In this document: piece after piece, positions 1 to 8,532 of the stretch
Layout of the letters: every line of letters begins with the position of its first letter
How positions within the stretch are numbered: the stretch's first letter is position 1
Assembly (NCBI GenBank): GCA_964561115.1
Contig: CAZLOE010000002.1
Location: forward strand, 22,694-86,693
DNA from: CAZBSE01 sp964561115
GTDB lineage: Bacteria > Actinomycetota > Humimicrobiia > Humimicrobiales > Humimicrobiaceae
Length of the DNA: 64,000 nt
Direction: 5' to 3'
Translations under genes and position numbers: made by a program
Notes under the pieces: model-generated
Told to the model about the DNA's origin: nothing
Seen by the model: only the letters and a program-made list of their open reading frames with translations
Database searches by the model: none

Positions 1-1
1 G

Positions 2-649
2 ATATACAATGCCGCAAAGCGTTATTATGCAGAGATCATGATGCCCTTTAGGACCAGCATAATAAAGAACTTGGAAAAAATTGAAAGTCTTGATATAGAC
101 ATTATCGCACCCAGCCATGGGCCTGTTTATAATAATATTGATTTTATTATAAATGCTTACCGGGAATGGGTATCAGACAGAGTCAAGAACGAAGTAGTAA
201 TACCATACGTTTCAATGCACGGCAGTACGGAGAAAATGGTAGAATATTTAAAGCAGTCTCTGTCCGGAAAGGGAGTCACAGTAAAGGTATTTCATCTTAC
301 CGGTACTGACATAGGTGAGCTTGCCATGGCTTTGGTCGATGCCGCTACAGTGGTGATAGGAGCTCCTACCATACTTGCCGGTCCTCATCCCAATATAGTG
401 TATGCAGCATATCTGGTTAGGGTATTGAGACCAAAGTTAAAGTATATATCAGTCATAGGCTCATATGGATGGGGCGGAAAGACTGTTGAAATGCTTGCAG
501 ATATGGTATCTACCTTAAAAGCTGAGATCATAGAGCCAGTAGTAGTAAAAGGTTATCCTAAAGATGGAGATTTTAAGCTTCTTGATGGGCTGGCAGATAA
601 GATAATCTTAAAGCATAAAGAACTCGCAGATAACGGTATGATATATTAG
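2..649 (+). CDS. Flavodiiron protein (FprA-type), C-terminal part
   Basis: The frame is open from the first bases of the window, so the gene starts upstream; 215 residues are visible. Flavodiiron proteins reduce O2 or NO in the cytoplasm of anaerobes, using a di-iron beta-lactamase-like domain and an FMN flavodoxin domain. Visible here is the end of the iron domain, with AKRYYAEIMMPFR and the ligand histidine in APSHGPVY (about residue 39 of the fragment). It is followed by a flavodoxin domain with the FMN phosphate loop SMHGSTEKM and a GSYGWGGK segment. No rubredoxin domain follows before the TAG stop. The next gene starts 35 bp downstream on the same strand. The family call is firm; the choice between oxygen and NO as substrate is open. 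Confidence 0.9.
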   Translation: MYNAAKRYYAEIMMPFRTSIIKNLEKIESLDIDIIAPSHGPVYNNIDFIINAYREWVSDRVKNEVVIPYVSMHGSTEKMVEYLKQSLSGKGVTVKVFHLTGTDIGELAMALVDAATVVIGAPTILAGPHPNIVYAAYLVRVLRPKLKYISVIGSYGWGGKTVEMLADMVSTLKAEIIEPVVVKGYPKDGDFKLLDGLADKIILKHKELADNGMIY

Positions 650-684
650 ATATAAGCGATAATCATCGAGCATTATATAAAATA

Positions 685-1467
685 ATGAGGCTGAAAGAAG
701 AACTGGATAGATTATATCTGTATTATAATAATAGGAAATTTGTCCACCCTGATCCCCTGGAATTTTTATATAATTATAATGATATGAAGGACCGTGAGAT
801 TGTAGGGCTGGTAGCTTCATCGCTGGCTTATGGTAGAGTGACTCAGATACTCAGGAGTGTCTCACTGGTACTGGCTAAGATGTCACCGACCCCTTCGGTA
901 TTTTTAGAAAAATCTTCAACCACCCTTCTTTACAGGATTTTTTCTGATTTCAAGCACAGATTTACCACCGGTATGGAATTATCCTGCCTGCTTGTGAATA
1001 TAAAAGATGTCATAATGACATACGGGTCTTTAAATGCCTGTTTTACCACGGGACTGAAAAAAGAAGATAAGACTATCCTTACTGCTGCTTTAAATTTTGC
1101 AAAAAATCTTAATGCTTCTCAAAAGAGAAGATGCAACAGCCTTATGCCTTCGCCGGCGGGAGGCAGCGCTTTTAAAAGACTGAATCTTTACCTGCGCTGG
1201 ATGGTGCGCAGGGACAATGTAGACCCGGGAGGATGGGATAACATCTCGAGCTCAAAATTAATTATCCCTCTTGATACTCATATGTACAGAATTTCATTGA
1301 AATTGGGACTTACTAAAAGAAAACAGGCAGATATCAGGACTGCTCTGGAAGTAACAGATTCATTCAAAAGATTTGATAAAAACGATCCGGTAAAGTATGA
1401 TTTTGCTCTTACCAGGCTGGGAATGAATAAAATTGAACATACTTTATTAAAAGAATGTATTATCTAA
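685..1467 (+). CDS. TIGR02757 family protein (DUF2400)
   Basis: The 260-residue protein matches the TIGR02757/DUF2400 family of unknown function. It has the N-terminal segment with FVHPDPLEFLYNY and the helical part containing EIVGLVASSLAYGRV. Family members resemble helix-hairpin-helix DNA glycosylases in overall helical character, but no activity has been shown that I know of. Late motifs are also present: LRWMVRRDNVDPGGW and PLDTHMYRIS, the latter recalling the DTHV segment of endonuclease III-like proteins. Length is normal for the family. No clear Shine-Dalgarno lies before the ATG. The gene follows the flavodiiron gene and may be co-transcribed with it. Confidence 0.85.
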   Translation: MRLKEELDRLYLYYNNRKFVHPDPLEFLYNYNDMKDREIVGLVASSLAYGRVTQILRSVSLVLAKMSPTPSVFLEKSSTTLLYRIFSDFKHRFTTGMELSCLLVNIKDVIMTYGSLNACFTTGLKKEDKTILTAALNFAKNLNASQKRRCNSLMPSPAGGSAFKRLNLYLRWMVRRDNVDPGGWDNISSSKLIIPLDTHMYRISLKLGLTKRKQADIRTALEVTDSFKRFDKNDPVKYDFALTRLGMNKIEHTLLKECII

Positions 1468-1564
1468 TGTTCTAAACTTCTAAAAAGTTGTTTTATAATA
1501 TATAATAATGTGAAATTTCAATAAATATATTTAAACTATAATCAAATTGAATAGGGGGTAAGTC

Positions 1565-2830
1565 ATGATAAGAAGAATATTTTCCAAAGCCAAGTACTTT
1601 TTTTTATCGGTTTTAGTAGCAGTCCTGGTTATAACCCTTTTTCCCACCACTATAAATGGAGGTTCAGAAGAACAGGTGCAGGCATTTGTAACCCGTTTTT
1701 ACGAGCAGTGCTTGGAAAGACAGCCCGACCAAGGCGGGTTAAATGAATGGGTAGGGCGCCTTTTAAATGGTTCTAAGACCGGTGCTGATGTTGCAGAAGG
1801 ATTTGTGTTCAGTGAGGAATTTAAAGCTAAGAATCATTCGGATGAGGTTTTTGTAACTATACTATACAAAGCTTTTTTTAACAGGGAACCGGATCCAAAC
1901 GGCTACAGTACCTGGCTTGAAAGACTGGCAGGAGGAATGAGCAGAAAAACCGTTTTAGACGGGTTTTTAAAGTCAAAGGAATTTGCCCAGCTTTGTGATA
2001 ATTATGGTATTACGTCTTATACAGGTGCTCCTGCTTATACTGCTTCAACAACTTCCGGATACAGTTCAAGTGGAATATCTGGTTTCCATGCCGGAAGAAA
2101 GGTCAACTTTATTATCTGGGGCGATGACAGCGCTTACGACAGAGCAGGAGGAAGAGTAAGCGGAAGGACTGATATTAATATATTTGTTCATATGAATCTT
2201 GATACCGGGAAGGTTTATCTAGTGACAATACCACGTGATACCTGGTTCGGAGGGCGTAAGATCAACGGATACCATGCTTCTGGTGGACATGGTTATGCAG
2301 TAAGTAAATTTGAACAATTTACCGGAGCAAAGATCGATTTCTATGTTATTAGTGATTTTGATGGATTTAAACCTTTGATTGATTATTTTAGCGGTGTGGA
2401 TACCACTGTTGAAGAAAAGATAGCTGATGGTTTTTCCGGCTGTTATCTGGGTGTAGGAACTCATCATTTAAATGGGACTCAGGCACTTGCTCTGTCAAGA
2501 GCGAGACACGGCAGGTCTCTTTATGGGGGAGGAGCTTATTCAAGAGAAAGACAGTCGGCAATGCTTATAGCTGATTTGATGCTGCAGAAAAGGTCAATGG
2601 TGAACTCGGGAAATCTGTCTAATTTCTTAAATGTAATGGGACAGTATGTATGGACTAATATATCTCTGAGTCAGGCAGCACAGATTTTACCGGTGGTCCT
2701 TTCTATGAGCAGACAGGATATTACTATTACTACCTTTAATTCATGGCCTCAGTGGTTTGGGAAGTCAAGCGCTGTTGGTTATAATGAGGCAGAAAAGAAT
2801 CAGTTCTTTCAAAATATCCTGAATCAATAA
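1565..2830 (+). CDS. DUF4214 domain - LytR/CpsA/Psr (LCP) fusion protein
   Basis: This 421-residue protein begins with a basic stretch and one hydrophobic segment (about residues 10-30), so it is probably membrane-anchored and faces outward. Two DUF4214-type repeats follow (about residues 38-145), with the pattern FYEQCLERQPDQGG and YKAFFNREPDPNG. After a Ser/Thr-rich linker comes an LCP domain (about 178-345) with SGRTDINIFVHMN, the catalytic-arginine segment IPRDTWFGG, and LALSRARHGR near the end. LCP enzymes transfer polyisoprenyl-phosphate-linked glycopolymers to peptidoglycan or other acceptors. The DUF4214 repeats may bind sugars or surface layers, which is inference. An ATG with GGGGGTAAG upstream supports the start. 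The fusion order is unusual. Confidence 0.85.
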   Translation: MIRRIFSKAKYFFLSVLVAVLVITLFPTTINGGSEEQVQAFVTRFYEQCLERQPDQGGLNEWVGRLLNGSKTGADVAEGFVFSEEFKAKNHSDEVFVTILYKAFFNREPDPNGYSTWLERLAGGMSRKTVLDGFLKSKEFAQLCDNYGITSYTGAPAYTASTTSGYSSSGISGFHAGRKVNFIIWGDDSAYDRAGGRVSGRTDINIFVHMNLDTGKVYLVTIPRDTWFGGRKINGYHASGGHGYAVSKFEQFTGAKIDFYVISDFDGFKPLIDYFSGVDTTVEEKIADGFSGCYLGVGTHHLNGTQALALSRARHGRSLYGGGAYSRERQSAMLIADLMLQKRSMVNSGNLSNFLNVMGQYVWTNISLSQAAQILPVVLSMSRQDITITTFNSWPQWFGKSSAVGYNEAEKNQFFQNILNQ

Positions 2831-2888
2831 TATATATAAAAAGCATAAACTTATAGATCATTGCAGGAATCATGAGTAGCATTATTTT

Positions 2889-4244
2889 ATGAAATCTAAA
2901 AGAGATCTGCTTTTAAACGGAAACTTAACCGGCTTGTTGTTTAAGTATTCAGCACCTGCTACCATCGGAATGGTAGTAGGTGCGCTTTATAATATCATAG
3001 ATACAATATTTGTCGGCAAAGGTGTAGGCTCTCTTGCTATTGCCGCGCTTTCCATAGTACTGCCCATACAGCTTATTATCATGGGCATCGGTACCATGCT
3101 GGGTATTGGAAGTGCCTCAATAATTTCAAGGGCACTGGGAAGAAACAGGAAAGATATAGCCCAGAATGTATATGGAAATGCAGTTGTACTCAATCTTCTT
3201 ATAAGTGCCCTATGTATGGTTTTAATATATCCTTTTATGGATAAATTTCTGATCTTTTTTGGAGCATCCGCCCAGGTACTGCCTTATGCCAAAGATTATG
3301 CCTATATAATCCTTGCCGGTTTTATTTTTCTTTCTTTTGCTATAAACAGCAACAGCTGTATAAGAGCGGAAGGAAGTCCCAGAGCTGCTATGTATGCTAT
3401 GGGTATAGGAGCCCTGATGAATATAATCCTCGACCCCATATTTATATTTGTATTGGGTATGGGAATAAAGGGTGCTGCTATTGCTACTGTTATAAGTCAG
3501 GCCCTGAGTACCATTTATATTATCTTTTATATCCTTTTTGGCAAAAGCATTTTTAATATCAATATCGCAGTGCTCAAATTAAGATTTCCTTTGGTCCGGG
3601 AAATACTAGCTCTCGGTTTCCCCTCATTTTTAAGGTCTACTATGGCCAGTTTTATAATCCTTATTTTTAACAGGCTGCTTTCATTTTATGGAGGTGACCT
3701 GTATATTGCTATAATGGGAATAGGCCTCAGGCTGCTGAGCCTTGTCCAGATGCCGCTTATCGGGATCACACAGGGATTTTCCACTATTGCGGGTTTCAAT
3801 TATGGAGCCAGGCTTTATCCCAGAGTAAAAAAAGTTCTGGGAATAGCTGTATTATGGTCCGTTATTATCGCCGGAGCAGGATTTTTGGTCATGATGATCT
3901 TCCCCAGGTTTGTGATAACACTTTTCAGCAGTGATGCTGAACTTATAGGTGAAGGTATCGGCATTTTAAGGATTGTCATATTATTCCTCCCTTTTATCGG
4001 AGTGCAAATGCTGGGCGGGGGATTATTTCAGTCTATTGGAAAAGCAGTTCCAGCTCTTGTTTTGACCATATCCAGACAGGTATTATTTTTAGTCCCTGCA
4101 GCTTTTTTGCTTCCCATGGTCTTCGGACTGAATGGGGTATGGATGGCAGTTCCGGTTGCCGATTTCCTTTCCATAGCTGCCACCGGGATCTGGGTATCGA
4201 GGGAAATAAAAAACTTTAATAAGCCTGTTTTAGATTCTTCCTGA
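2889..4244 (+). CDS. MATE family efflux transporter
   Basis: The 451-residue protein has about twelve hydrophobic segments and the two-fold repeat of the MATE (NorM/DinF) family. N-terminal GLLFKYSAPATIGMVVGALYN and IIDTIFVGKGVG are typical, as is the later GIGSASIISRALG segment. MATE proteins export cationic drugs or metabolites in exchange for Na+ or H+. A second, more distant MATE gene lies at 19528-20919. The gene sits 58 bp after the LCP gene and 35 bp before a radical SAM gene, all on the + strand. Substrate cannot be told from sequence. Confidence 0.9.
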   Translation: MKSKRDLLLNGNLTGLLFKYSAPATIGMVVGALYNIIDTIFVGKGVGSLAIAALSIVLPIQLIIMGIGTMLGIGSASIISRALGRNRKDIAQNVYGNAVVLNLLISALCMVLIYPFMDKFLIFFGASAQVLPYAKDYAYIILAGFIFLSFAINSNSCIRAEGSPRAAMYAMGIGALMNIILDPIFIFVLGMGIKGAAIATVISQALSTIYIIFYILFGKSIFNINIAVLKLRFPLVREILALGFPSFLRSTMASFIILIFNRLLSFYGGDLYIAIMGIGLRLLSLVQMPLIGITQGFSTIAGFNYGARLYPRVKKVLGIAVLWSVIIAGAGFLVMMIFPRFVITLFSSDAELIGEGIGILRIVILFLPFIGVQMLGGGLFQSIGKAVPALVLTISRQVLFLVPAAFLLPMVFGLNGVWMAVPVADFLSIAATGIWVSREIKNFNKPVLDSS

Positions 4245-4279
4245 TCTTTTTATATAAGTTTTACTGCTTCTATTACCAA

Positions 4280-5722
4280 ATGAAAAAAAATAAAAAAATT
4301 CTTCTCATAAATACCAATTTAATAAAGCCTCCTGTTACACCAATAGGCCTGGATTATATCGGAAGTGCTCTTAAAAAAAATGGTTTTGAAGTAGAACTAC
4401 TGGACCTCAATTTTTCCAAAAATATAAAAAAAGATCTAAGGAGGAAGCTTGCCGGAAACTCTTTTTTAGCTTTAGGAGTTACTATTAGAAATACCGATGA
4501 CTGTTATTTTTTAAGTCAGGACAACTTTCTGCCTAAAATCAAAGAAATAGTGACGGTTATTAAAAAATATTCGGATGCTCCTATTATAATAGGTGGTGGA
4601 GGCTTTTCGGTCATGCCGCGGGAAATAACCAAATATCTTGATGCCGATCTTGGAATAGCCGGGGATGGTGAATTTATATTACCTGAGATTCTGGAAATAA
4701 TAGGAAAAGGTGTCAGATGTTCTGATGCAGCCAGCTATTTAAAATATACGGCAGGTAGAGCTGAAGGCAACAGGATAATAAAATTTCAAAGCGATTCATT
4801 AGAAGATTTTCCTCTTTCAAACAGGGATTTAGTAGACAATGAGAGATATTTTATAGAAGGCGGTATGGGCAGTATTGAGACAAAAAGAGGCTGTACCGGG
4901 AAGTGCATATACTGTGCCGATCCTTTGATCAAGGGAAGTAAAGTAAGGACCAGGCCGGTAAAAACAGTAATAGATGAGTTGAAGAATCTTATAAGTAAAA
5001 ATATAAATTATATACATTTTTGTGACAGTGAATTAAATATCCCTTCAGGCTATGCTGTAGGGCTTTTAAATCAAATAATAGAAAATGGACTTGGGGACAT
5101 GATAAGATGGTATTCATATATGAGTCCGGCAAATTTTGATGAAAATTTTGCAAAACTTTTAAAGAAAGCCGGGTGTGAGGGCATTAATTTCGGGGTAGAC
5201 AGTACTCATAGCATGATTCTTAAGAATCTGGGCAGGGACCATAGTTTGGAAGACCTGAAAAATATATCAAAACTTTGCGCCAAATATAAGATCAGGTTTA
5301 TGTTCGACCTGCTGCTGGGTGGGCCGGGCGAAGATAGGAAGACTGTAAAATATACCATAGATTCGATAAAAAAGTTAAACCCTACCTGTGTCGGATTATC
5401 ATATGGGATAAGGGTCTACCCGGGTACTGCTCTTTCAAATATGATAAAGAAAGATGCTTCTATGAAAGATAATCTTTACGGAAATACAAGCAACGGCAAT
5501 AATTTCCTGGAACCTGTTTTTTACATTTCGGAAAAAATAGGAAAAGACCTGGTAGGATATGCCAATAAACTTGTTGCTGGAGATAAAAGGTTCTTTATAG
5601 GGGCATCTGATGAGTTTGACAGAAATTACAACTATAATGAAAACCTGGAGCTTCAAAAAGCGATCAAAAGAGGCTGCAGGGGAGCTTACTGGGACATACT
5701 GCAGAAATTGAATATGAATTGA
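4280..5722 (+). CDS. B12-binding domain radical SAM protein
   Basis: The 480-residue protein has an N-terminal cobalamin-binding-type Rossmann domain (about residues 1-150), with INTNLIKPPVTPIGLDYIGS and the IIIGGGGFSVMP strand. The radical SAM core follows, with cluster ligands in GCTGKCIYCADP (C-x3-C-x2-C, about residue 202). Enzymes of this class catalyse methylations, ring contractions or other radical reactions at unactivated carbons; the substrate here is unknown. No clear B12-ligand DxHxxG motif is visible in the N-domain, so cobalamin may bind base-off without a histidine or not at all. The gene is the last of the first + strand run, followed by a 217-bp gap. Confidence 0.85.
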   Translation: MKKNKKILLINTNLIKPPVTPIGLDYIGSALKKNGFEVELLDLNFSKNIKKDLRRKLAGNSFLALGVTIRNTDDCYFLSQDNFLPKIKEIVTVIKKYSDAPIIIGGGGFSVMPREITKYLDADLGIAGDGEFILPEILEIIGKGVRCSDAASYLKYTAGRAEGNRIIKFQSDSLEDFPLSNRDLVDNERYFIEGGMGSIETKRGCTGKCIYCADPLIKGSKVRTRPVKTVIDELKNLISKNINYIHFCDSELNIPSGYAVGLLNQIIENGLGDMIRWYSYMSPANFDENFAKLLKKAGCEGINFGVDSTHSMILKNLGRDHSLEDLKNISKLCAKYKIRFMFDLLLGGPGEDRKTVKYTIDSIKKLNPTCVGLSYGIRVYPGTALSNMIKKDASMKDNLYGNTSNGNNFLEPVFYISEKIGKDLVGYANKLVAGDKRFFIGASDEFDRNYNYNENLELQKAIKRGCRGAYWDILQKLNMN

Positions 5723-5740
5723 TTATAAGTCTATATAGTC

Positions 5741-5769
5741 TTTTAAGTGTTTTTAGCTCATAACTCGGC
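5741..5769 (+). repeat. Dispersed intergenic repeat, copy 1
   Basis: TTTTAAGTGTTTTTAG followed by CTCATAACTCGGC. A closely similar stretch occurs at 9711-9739, matching about 25 of 29 positions. Both copies lie shortly downstream of a gene stop. The function is unknown; it could be the scar of a mobile element or a processing site. The rest of the 5723-5939 gap shows nothing else I can name. Confidence 0.4.
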
Positions 5770-5939
5770 AACTGGCACAAATAATATTAAAGTATAGGGT
5801 TTACCCCAGTGTAAGCATAATTATTGAAGAAACAGAAGAAAAAACCGCAATAACAATAGCAGAATAAACACCAGTAAATTATAATAGAATTATCAGATAA
5901 CTTAAGTGCAATAGCAGACCAGAAAAAGGAGCAAAGAAA

Positions 5940-6890
5940 ATGAATAATAAAAATTTTCAAGAATATTTTAAAAGGTATGAAGGTAATCCGATTTTAACTC
6001 TGGAAAACTGGCCCTATAAAGTAGGAGCCGTCTTTAATCCCGGGGCAATAAAATTTAATAATGAGATATTGCTTTTGGTTCGAGTTGAAGATAGACAAGG
6101 GTATTCTCATTTAACCATTGCAAAAAGTAAGGATGGAAAAACAAATTGGCAGATAAATCCGGGGCCAGTATTGACAGCAGAGCCAGAATTCGGCGAAGCC
6201 ATATTTGGATTGGAAGACCCCAGAATTGTTTGGCTGGAGGAGAGGCAGGAATATATAATTACTTATGTTTCTTTCTTCGATAAAGTAACTGGAGAACCCC
6301 CCGGTATTTCTATGATAGCAACTAAAGATTTTTTAAATTTCCAACGCCTGGGACGGAAATTAATGCCTTTCAATAAAGATGCTTCTTTGTTCCCTAAAAC
6401 TTTCAAGGGTTGCTATGCCCTTATAAACAGACCACTTGTTGAAGGAAGGGCTGATATTTGGGTTTCTTTCTCCAGAGATTTGGATTTCTGGGGGAAAGAT
6501 AGAGTATTGATTCCTACCAGGCATAGAGCCTGGGATTCTAATAGAGTGGGGTTAGGCCCTCCGCCTATTGAGACGCCAGATGGTTGGTTAATTATTTACC
6601 ATGGGGCAAGAAATACAGCCTCCGGTACTATTTATCGAGTGGGGCTGGCTTTGTTGGATTTAGAAACCCTTGAAATAATCAGTCGAAGCAGTGACTGGGT
6701 TTTAGGACCAAAAGAGAGTTACGAAAGAGTGGGTGAAGCGGACGATGTTGTTTTTCCCTGTGGTGCGGTTATCGATGAAAAAACAAATGAACTTTTAGTT
6801 TATTATGGCGCTGCTGATTCAGTAGTAGCTATAGCTACCGCTAATTTAAATGATATCCTGGCTTATTTAAAAAAATGTACCCTATATTGA
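5940..6890 (+). CDS. GH130 family glycoside phosphorylase/hydrolase (mannoside-type)
   Basis: The 316-residue protein is a GH130 five-bladed beta-propeller enzyme. It has NPGAIKFNNEILLLVRVEDR near the N-terminus, the catalytic-aspartate motif GLEDPRIVW (about residue 98), KDASLFP, and the late IIYHGAR and VVFPCGAV segments. GH130 enzymes mostly phosphorolyse beta-mannosides to mannose 1-phosphate; some are hydrolases. No signal peptide is visible, so it acts in the cytoplasm. The start ATG has AAAAGGAG upstream. The gene is isolated between two AT-rich gaps. A second GH130 gene at 16152 is only distantly similar, so the two probably take different linkages. Confidence 0.88.
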   Translation: MNNKNFQEYFKRYEGNPILTLENWPYKVGAVFNPGAIKFNNEILLLVRVEDRQGYSHLTIAKSKDGKTNWQINPGPVLTAEPEFGEAIFGLEDPRIVWLEERQEYIITYVSFFDKVTGEPPGISMIATKDFLNFQRLGRKLMPFNKDASLFPKTFKGCYALINRPLVEGRADIWVSFSRDLDFWGKDRVLIPTRHRAWDSNRVGLGPPPIETPDGWLIIYHGARNTASGTIYRVGLALLDLETLEIISRSSDWVLGPKESYERVGEADDVVFPCGAVIDEKTNELLVYYGAADSVVAIATANLNDILAYLKKCTLY

Positions 6891-7012
6891 TAAAACCCAC
6901 CTTAGCTTTTATTTGGGATAAAATATACCTAAGGAAACCATTGAAGAAGATGAAGTAGATATTGTACTTGCTTTAAAAAACTGAAAGCAACCCATTTTAA
7001 CAAATAAATTTA

Positions 7013-7459
7013 TTTAAAAAAGATTAAAAATATACCAATAAGCAGACAACCGCTCATTTTGCCTAGTGACGAACCAAGTATAGTCCGCGTTGAATCAATT
7101 TCCTTTAAACGCAGCCATTCAGATATGCTGCCTTCAAAAATACCTGCTATAGAATCTGATATAGCATTACCAACGACAGCTCCTGCTAATGCTCCGACGG
7201 CACCAAAAAGCTATACACCGATTATAGCTGGGATGATCAATAATAAATTATCAATAATACCAAAAATAATATCAGGTAACATTTTTTTTAGATTAATTTT
7301 AAAAATATATGCAATCAAAATCGGAACTAAACCCAGACCAAAGATCAACAGACTTACGTACTTACCAATTCTCATCGAAAAAAATGCTATAATTCCTATA
7401 ATTATAGAGAGAAGAATTACTATACCAATTTCTAATGTATTTTTTTGGCTTTTCTTCAT
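7013..7459 (-). pseudogene. Small membrane protein gene interrupted by an in-frame TAG
   Basis: On the minus strand an ATG at 7459 (GGAG six bases upstream) opens a frame of 82 residues ending at a TAG at 7213-7211. The same frame continues without another stop for 65 more residues to a TAA at 7015. The first half is hydrophobic, with three likely membrane segments and the phrase SLLIFGLGLVPILIAYIF. The second half is well formed and continuous in character: FGAVGALAGAVVGNAISDS, IAGIFEGSISEWLR and SLGKMSGCLLIG. The whole looks like one conserved small membrane protein broken by one base change, since TAT or TAC would restore it. TAG is used as a normal stop elsewhere in the window. Function is unknown. 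A frame on the opposite strand here looks like a shadow. Confidence 0.6.
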
Positions 7460-7659
7460 TATTATCTCCAATTTTATTGGTTTATTAAAATAATCGTATT
7501 TTTTTAATAATTATATCTTATATATATTTTTTGAAATATAATCACAGCTAAAGATTTTCCCAGGTATATATTAGTCATATTTTTGTTTAAGTTATAAACT
7601 TAATAAAACAATAATAAAATATTTAAAAATATTTCTAAAAACATTTATAAATAAATTAT

Positions 7660-7688
7660 TTGACAAATCTTATAATTTATGATAATAT
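7660..7688 (+). promoter_or_regulatory. Candidate sigma-70 promoter for the RRM gene
   Basis: TTGACA at 7660-7665 is followed after 17 bases by TAATAT at 7683-7688; GATAAT at 7681 is an alternative with a 15-base spacer. Transcription would start near 7695 and give a leader of about 290 nt before the RRM gene at 7987. Confidence 0.5.
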
Positions 7689-7801
7689 TAAAATCAATCT
7701 TTGGATAGAGATAGCATTTAGTAATATTTGAAATTTGCAGACGAAAGAATGCAGGAAGAGAAAAAAATCTGAATGAGGTCAATGAAGTTCAAAGAATTAG
7801 G

Positions 7802-7861
7802 CCCCGAGGTGTTAAGTAACCTAAGGTCGTAAGGTTATGGTAAAAGATAACTCGGGGTTTA
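7802..7861 (+). ncRNA. Structured 5' leader with terminator-like stem upstream of the RRM gene
   Basis: CCCCGAG (7802-7808) pairs with CTCGGGG (7851-7857), which is followed by TTTATTT. Inside lies a second hairpin, TAACCT (7817-7822) with AGGTTA (7832-7837). The outer stem plus U-rich tail resembles an intrinsic terminator placed well before the coding start at 7987. This could be an attenuator or a temperature- or ligand-responsive leader, or the end of a short independent RNA. I do not recognise a known riboswitch class. The rest of 7494-7986 is very AT-rich and otherwise featureless to me. Confidence 0.45.
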
Positions 7862-7986
7862 TTTAATTAGTAAATCTCTTATGTTTGATAGTATTTTAAT
7901 TAAGAGTTATTTGTTACCTGCTGTTACCTCTCTAAATAAAATATCGTAGAGCTTAGAGAAACGAAAGTATTTGAAAGGAGGTAAAT

Positions 7987-8244
7987 ATGCAAGGTAGCAA
8001 ACTATATGTAGGAAATTTAAGCTATTCTGTTACTAATAAGCAATTAGAAGAGCTTTTCTCTACACATGGCAAGGTTCAATCAGCCAATGTAATTGGAGAT
8101 AAAGGTTTTGGTTTTGTTGAACTATCAGATAATGCGGAAGCAGAAAAAGCAAAAGAAGCTTTAAATGGCACAGACTTTGAAGGTCGTACTTTAAAAGTTG
8201 ATGAAGCTCTTCCACAGAAGCCAAGAACTGATAGAAGATATTAA
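7987..8244 (+). CDS. Small RRM-domain RNA-binding protein
   Basis: The 85-residue protein is a single RNA recognition motif with little else. RNP2 is LYVGNLSY (residues 6-13) and RNP1 is KGFGFVEL (about 37-44), followed by AKEALNGTDFEGRTLKVDEA. Such single-RRM proteins occur in cyanobacteria and various other bacteria, often cold-induced, and bind single-stranded RNA as chaperones. A very strong ribosome site (AAAGGAGG, six bases before the ATG) points to high expression. The roughly 290-nt structured leader suggests control after transcription starts. The basic tail KPRTDRRY may help bind RNA. Confidence 0.92.
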   Translation: MQGSKLYVGNLSYSVTNKQLEELFSTHGKVQSANVIGDKGFGFVELSDNAEAEKAKEALNGTDFEGRTLKVDEALPQKPRTDRRY

Positions 8245-8300
8245 ATAATAAAACTACATAGAGGTTTTTTAAAAGGATTTATATGTAGATTTAATTCTTA

Positions 8301-8352
8301 AAAATAATGATTTGTTGTTTATATATTAAATAAAACAACAAATCATTATTTT
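8301..8352 (+). terminator. Perfect 20-bp AT-rich inverted repeat
   Basis: The arm at 8301-8320 is the exact reverse complement of 8333-8352, with a 12-base loop. It lies 56 bases after the RRM stop codon. It is probably a bidirectional terminator or 3' stabilising hairpin, although the low GC content makes termination strength uncertain. Confidence 0.5.
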
Positions 8353-8375
8353 AAAACAAACATATAGAAGGTTTA

Positions 8376-8471
8376 GTGAAAATTTTACTTATTTATCCGG
8401 AATATGAAAATACATTCTGGAATGTAAAAAAAGCCTTAAAACTATTGGGTAAGAAAGTTCTGAGTGTTTAA
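8376..8471 (+). pseudogene. Stub of a B12-binding radical SAM gene
   Basis: A GTG-initiated frame of 31 residues reads VKILLIYPEYENTFWNVKKA and ends soon after in LLGKKVLSV and a TAA. This closely resembles the extreme N-terminus of B12-binding radical SAM proteins, which typically begin MKILLVYPE and continue TFWSFKHALKF. Nothing of the cobalamin domain or the cluster-binding motif follows before the sigma-factor gene at 8533, so it is a remnant. The source gene is not the intact radical SAM gene at 4280, whose N-terminus differs. Confidence 0.5.
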
Positions 8472-8532
8472 GACAATGGAAGGCATTATTACTGGAGTTT
8501 AATTTTATATCCAGAGAGGTTGATAAAATTTA

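Noticed and set aside
6922..6984. A short acidic frame, IPKETIEEDEVDIVLALKN, after the first GH130 gene
   Set aside because: It looks somewhat protein-like, but has no start or neighbours to support it, and I cannot link it to a family.
7059..7493. A 144-codon frame on the + strand with Pro/Ile-rich translation
   Set aside because: It is the opposite strand of the amber-interrupted membrane protein, whose residue pattern is far more protein-like and has a ribosome site.
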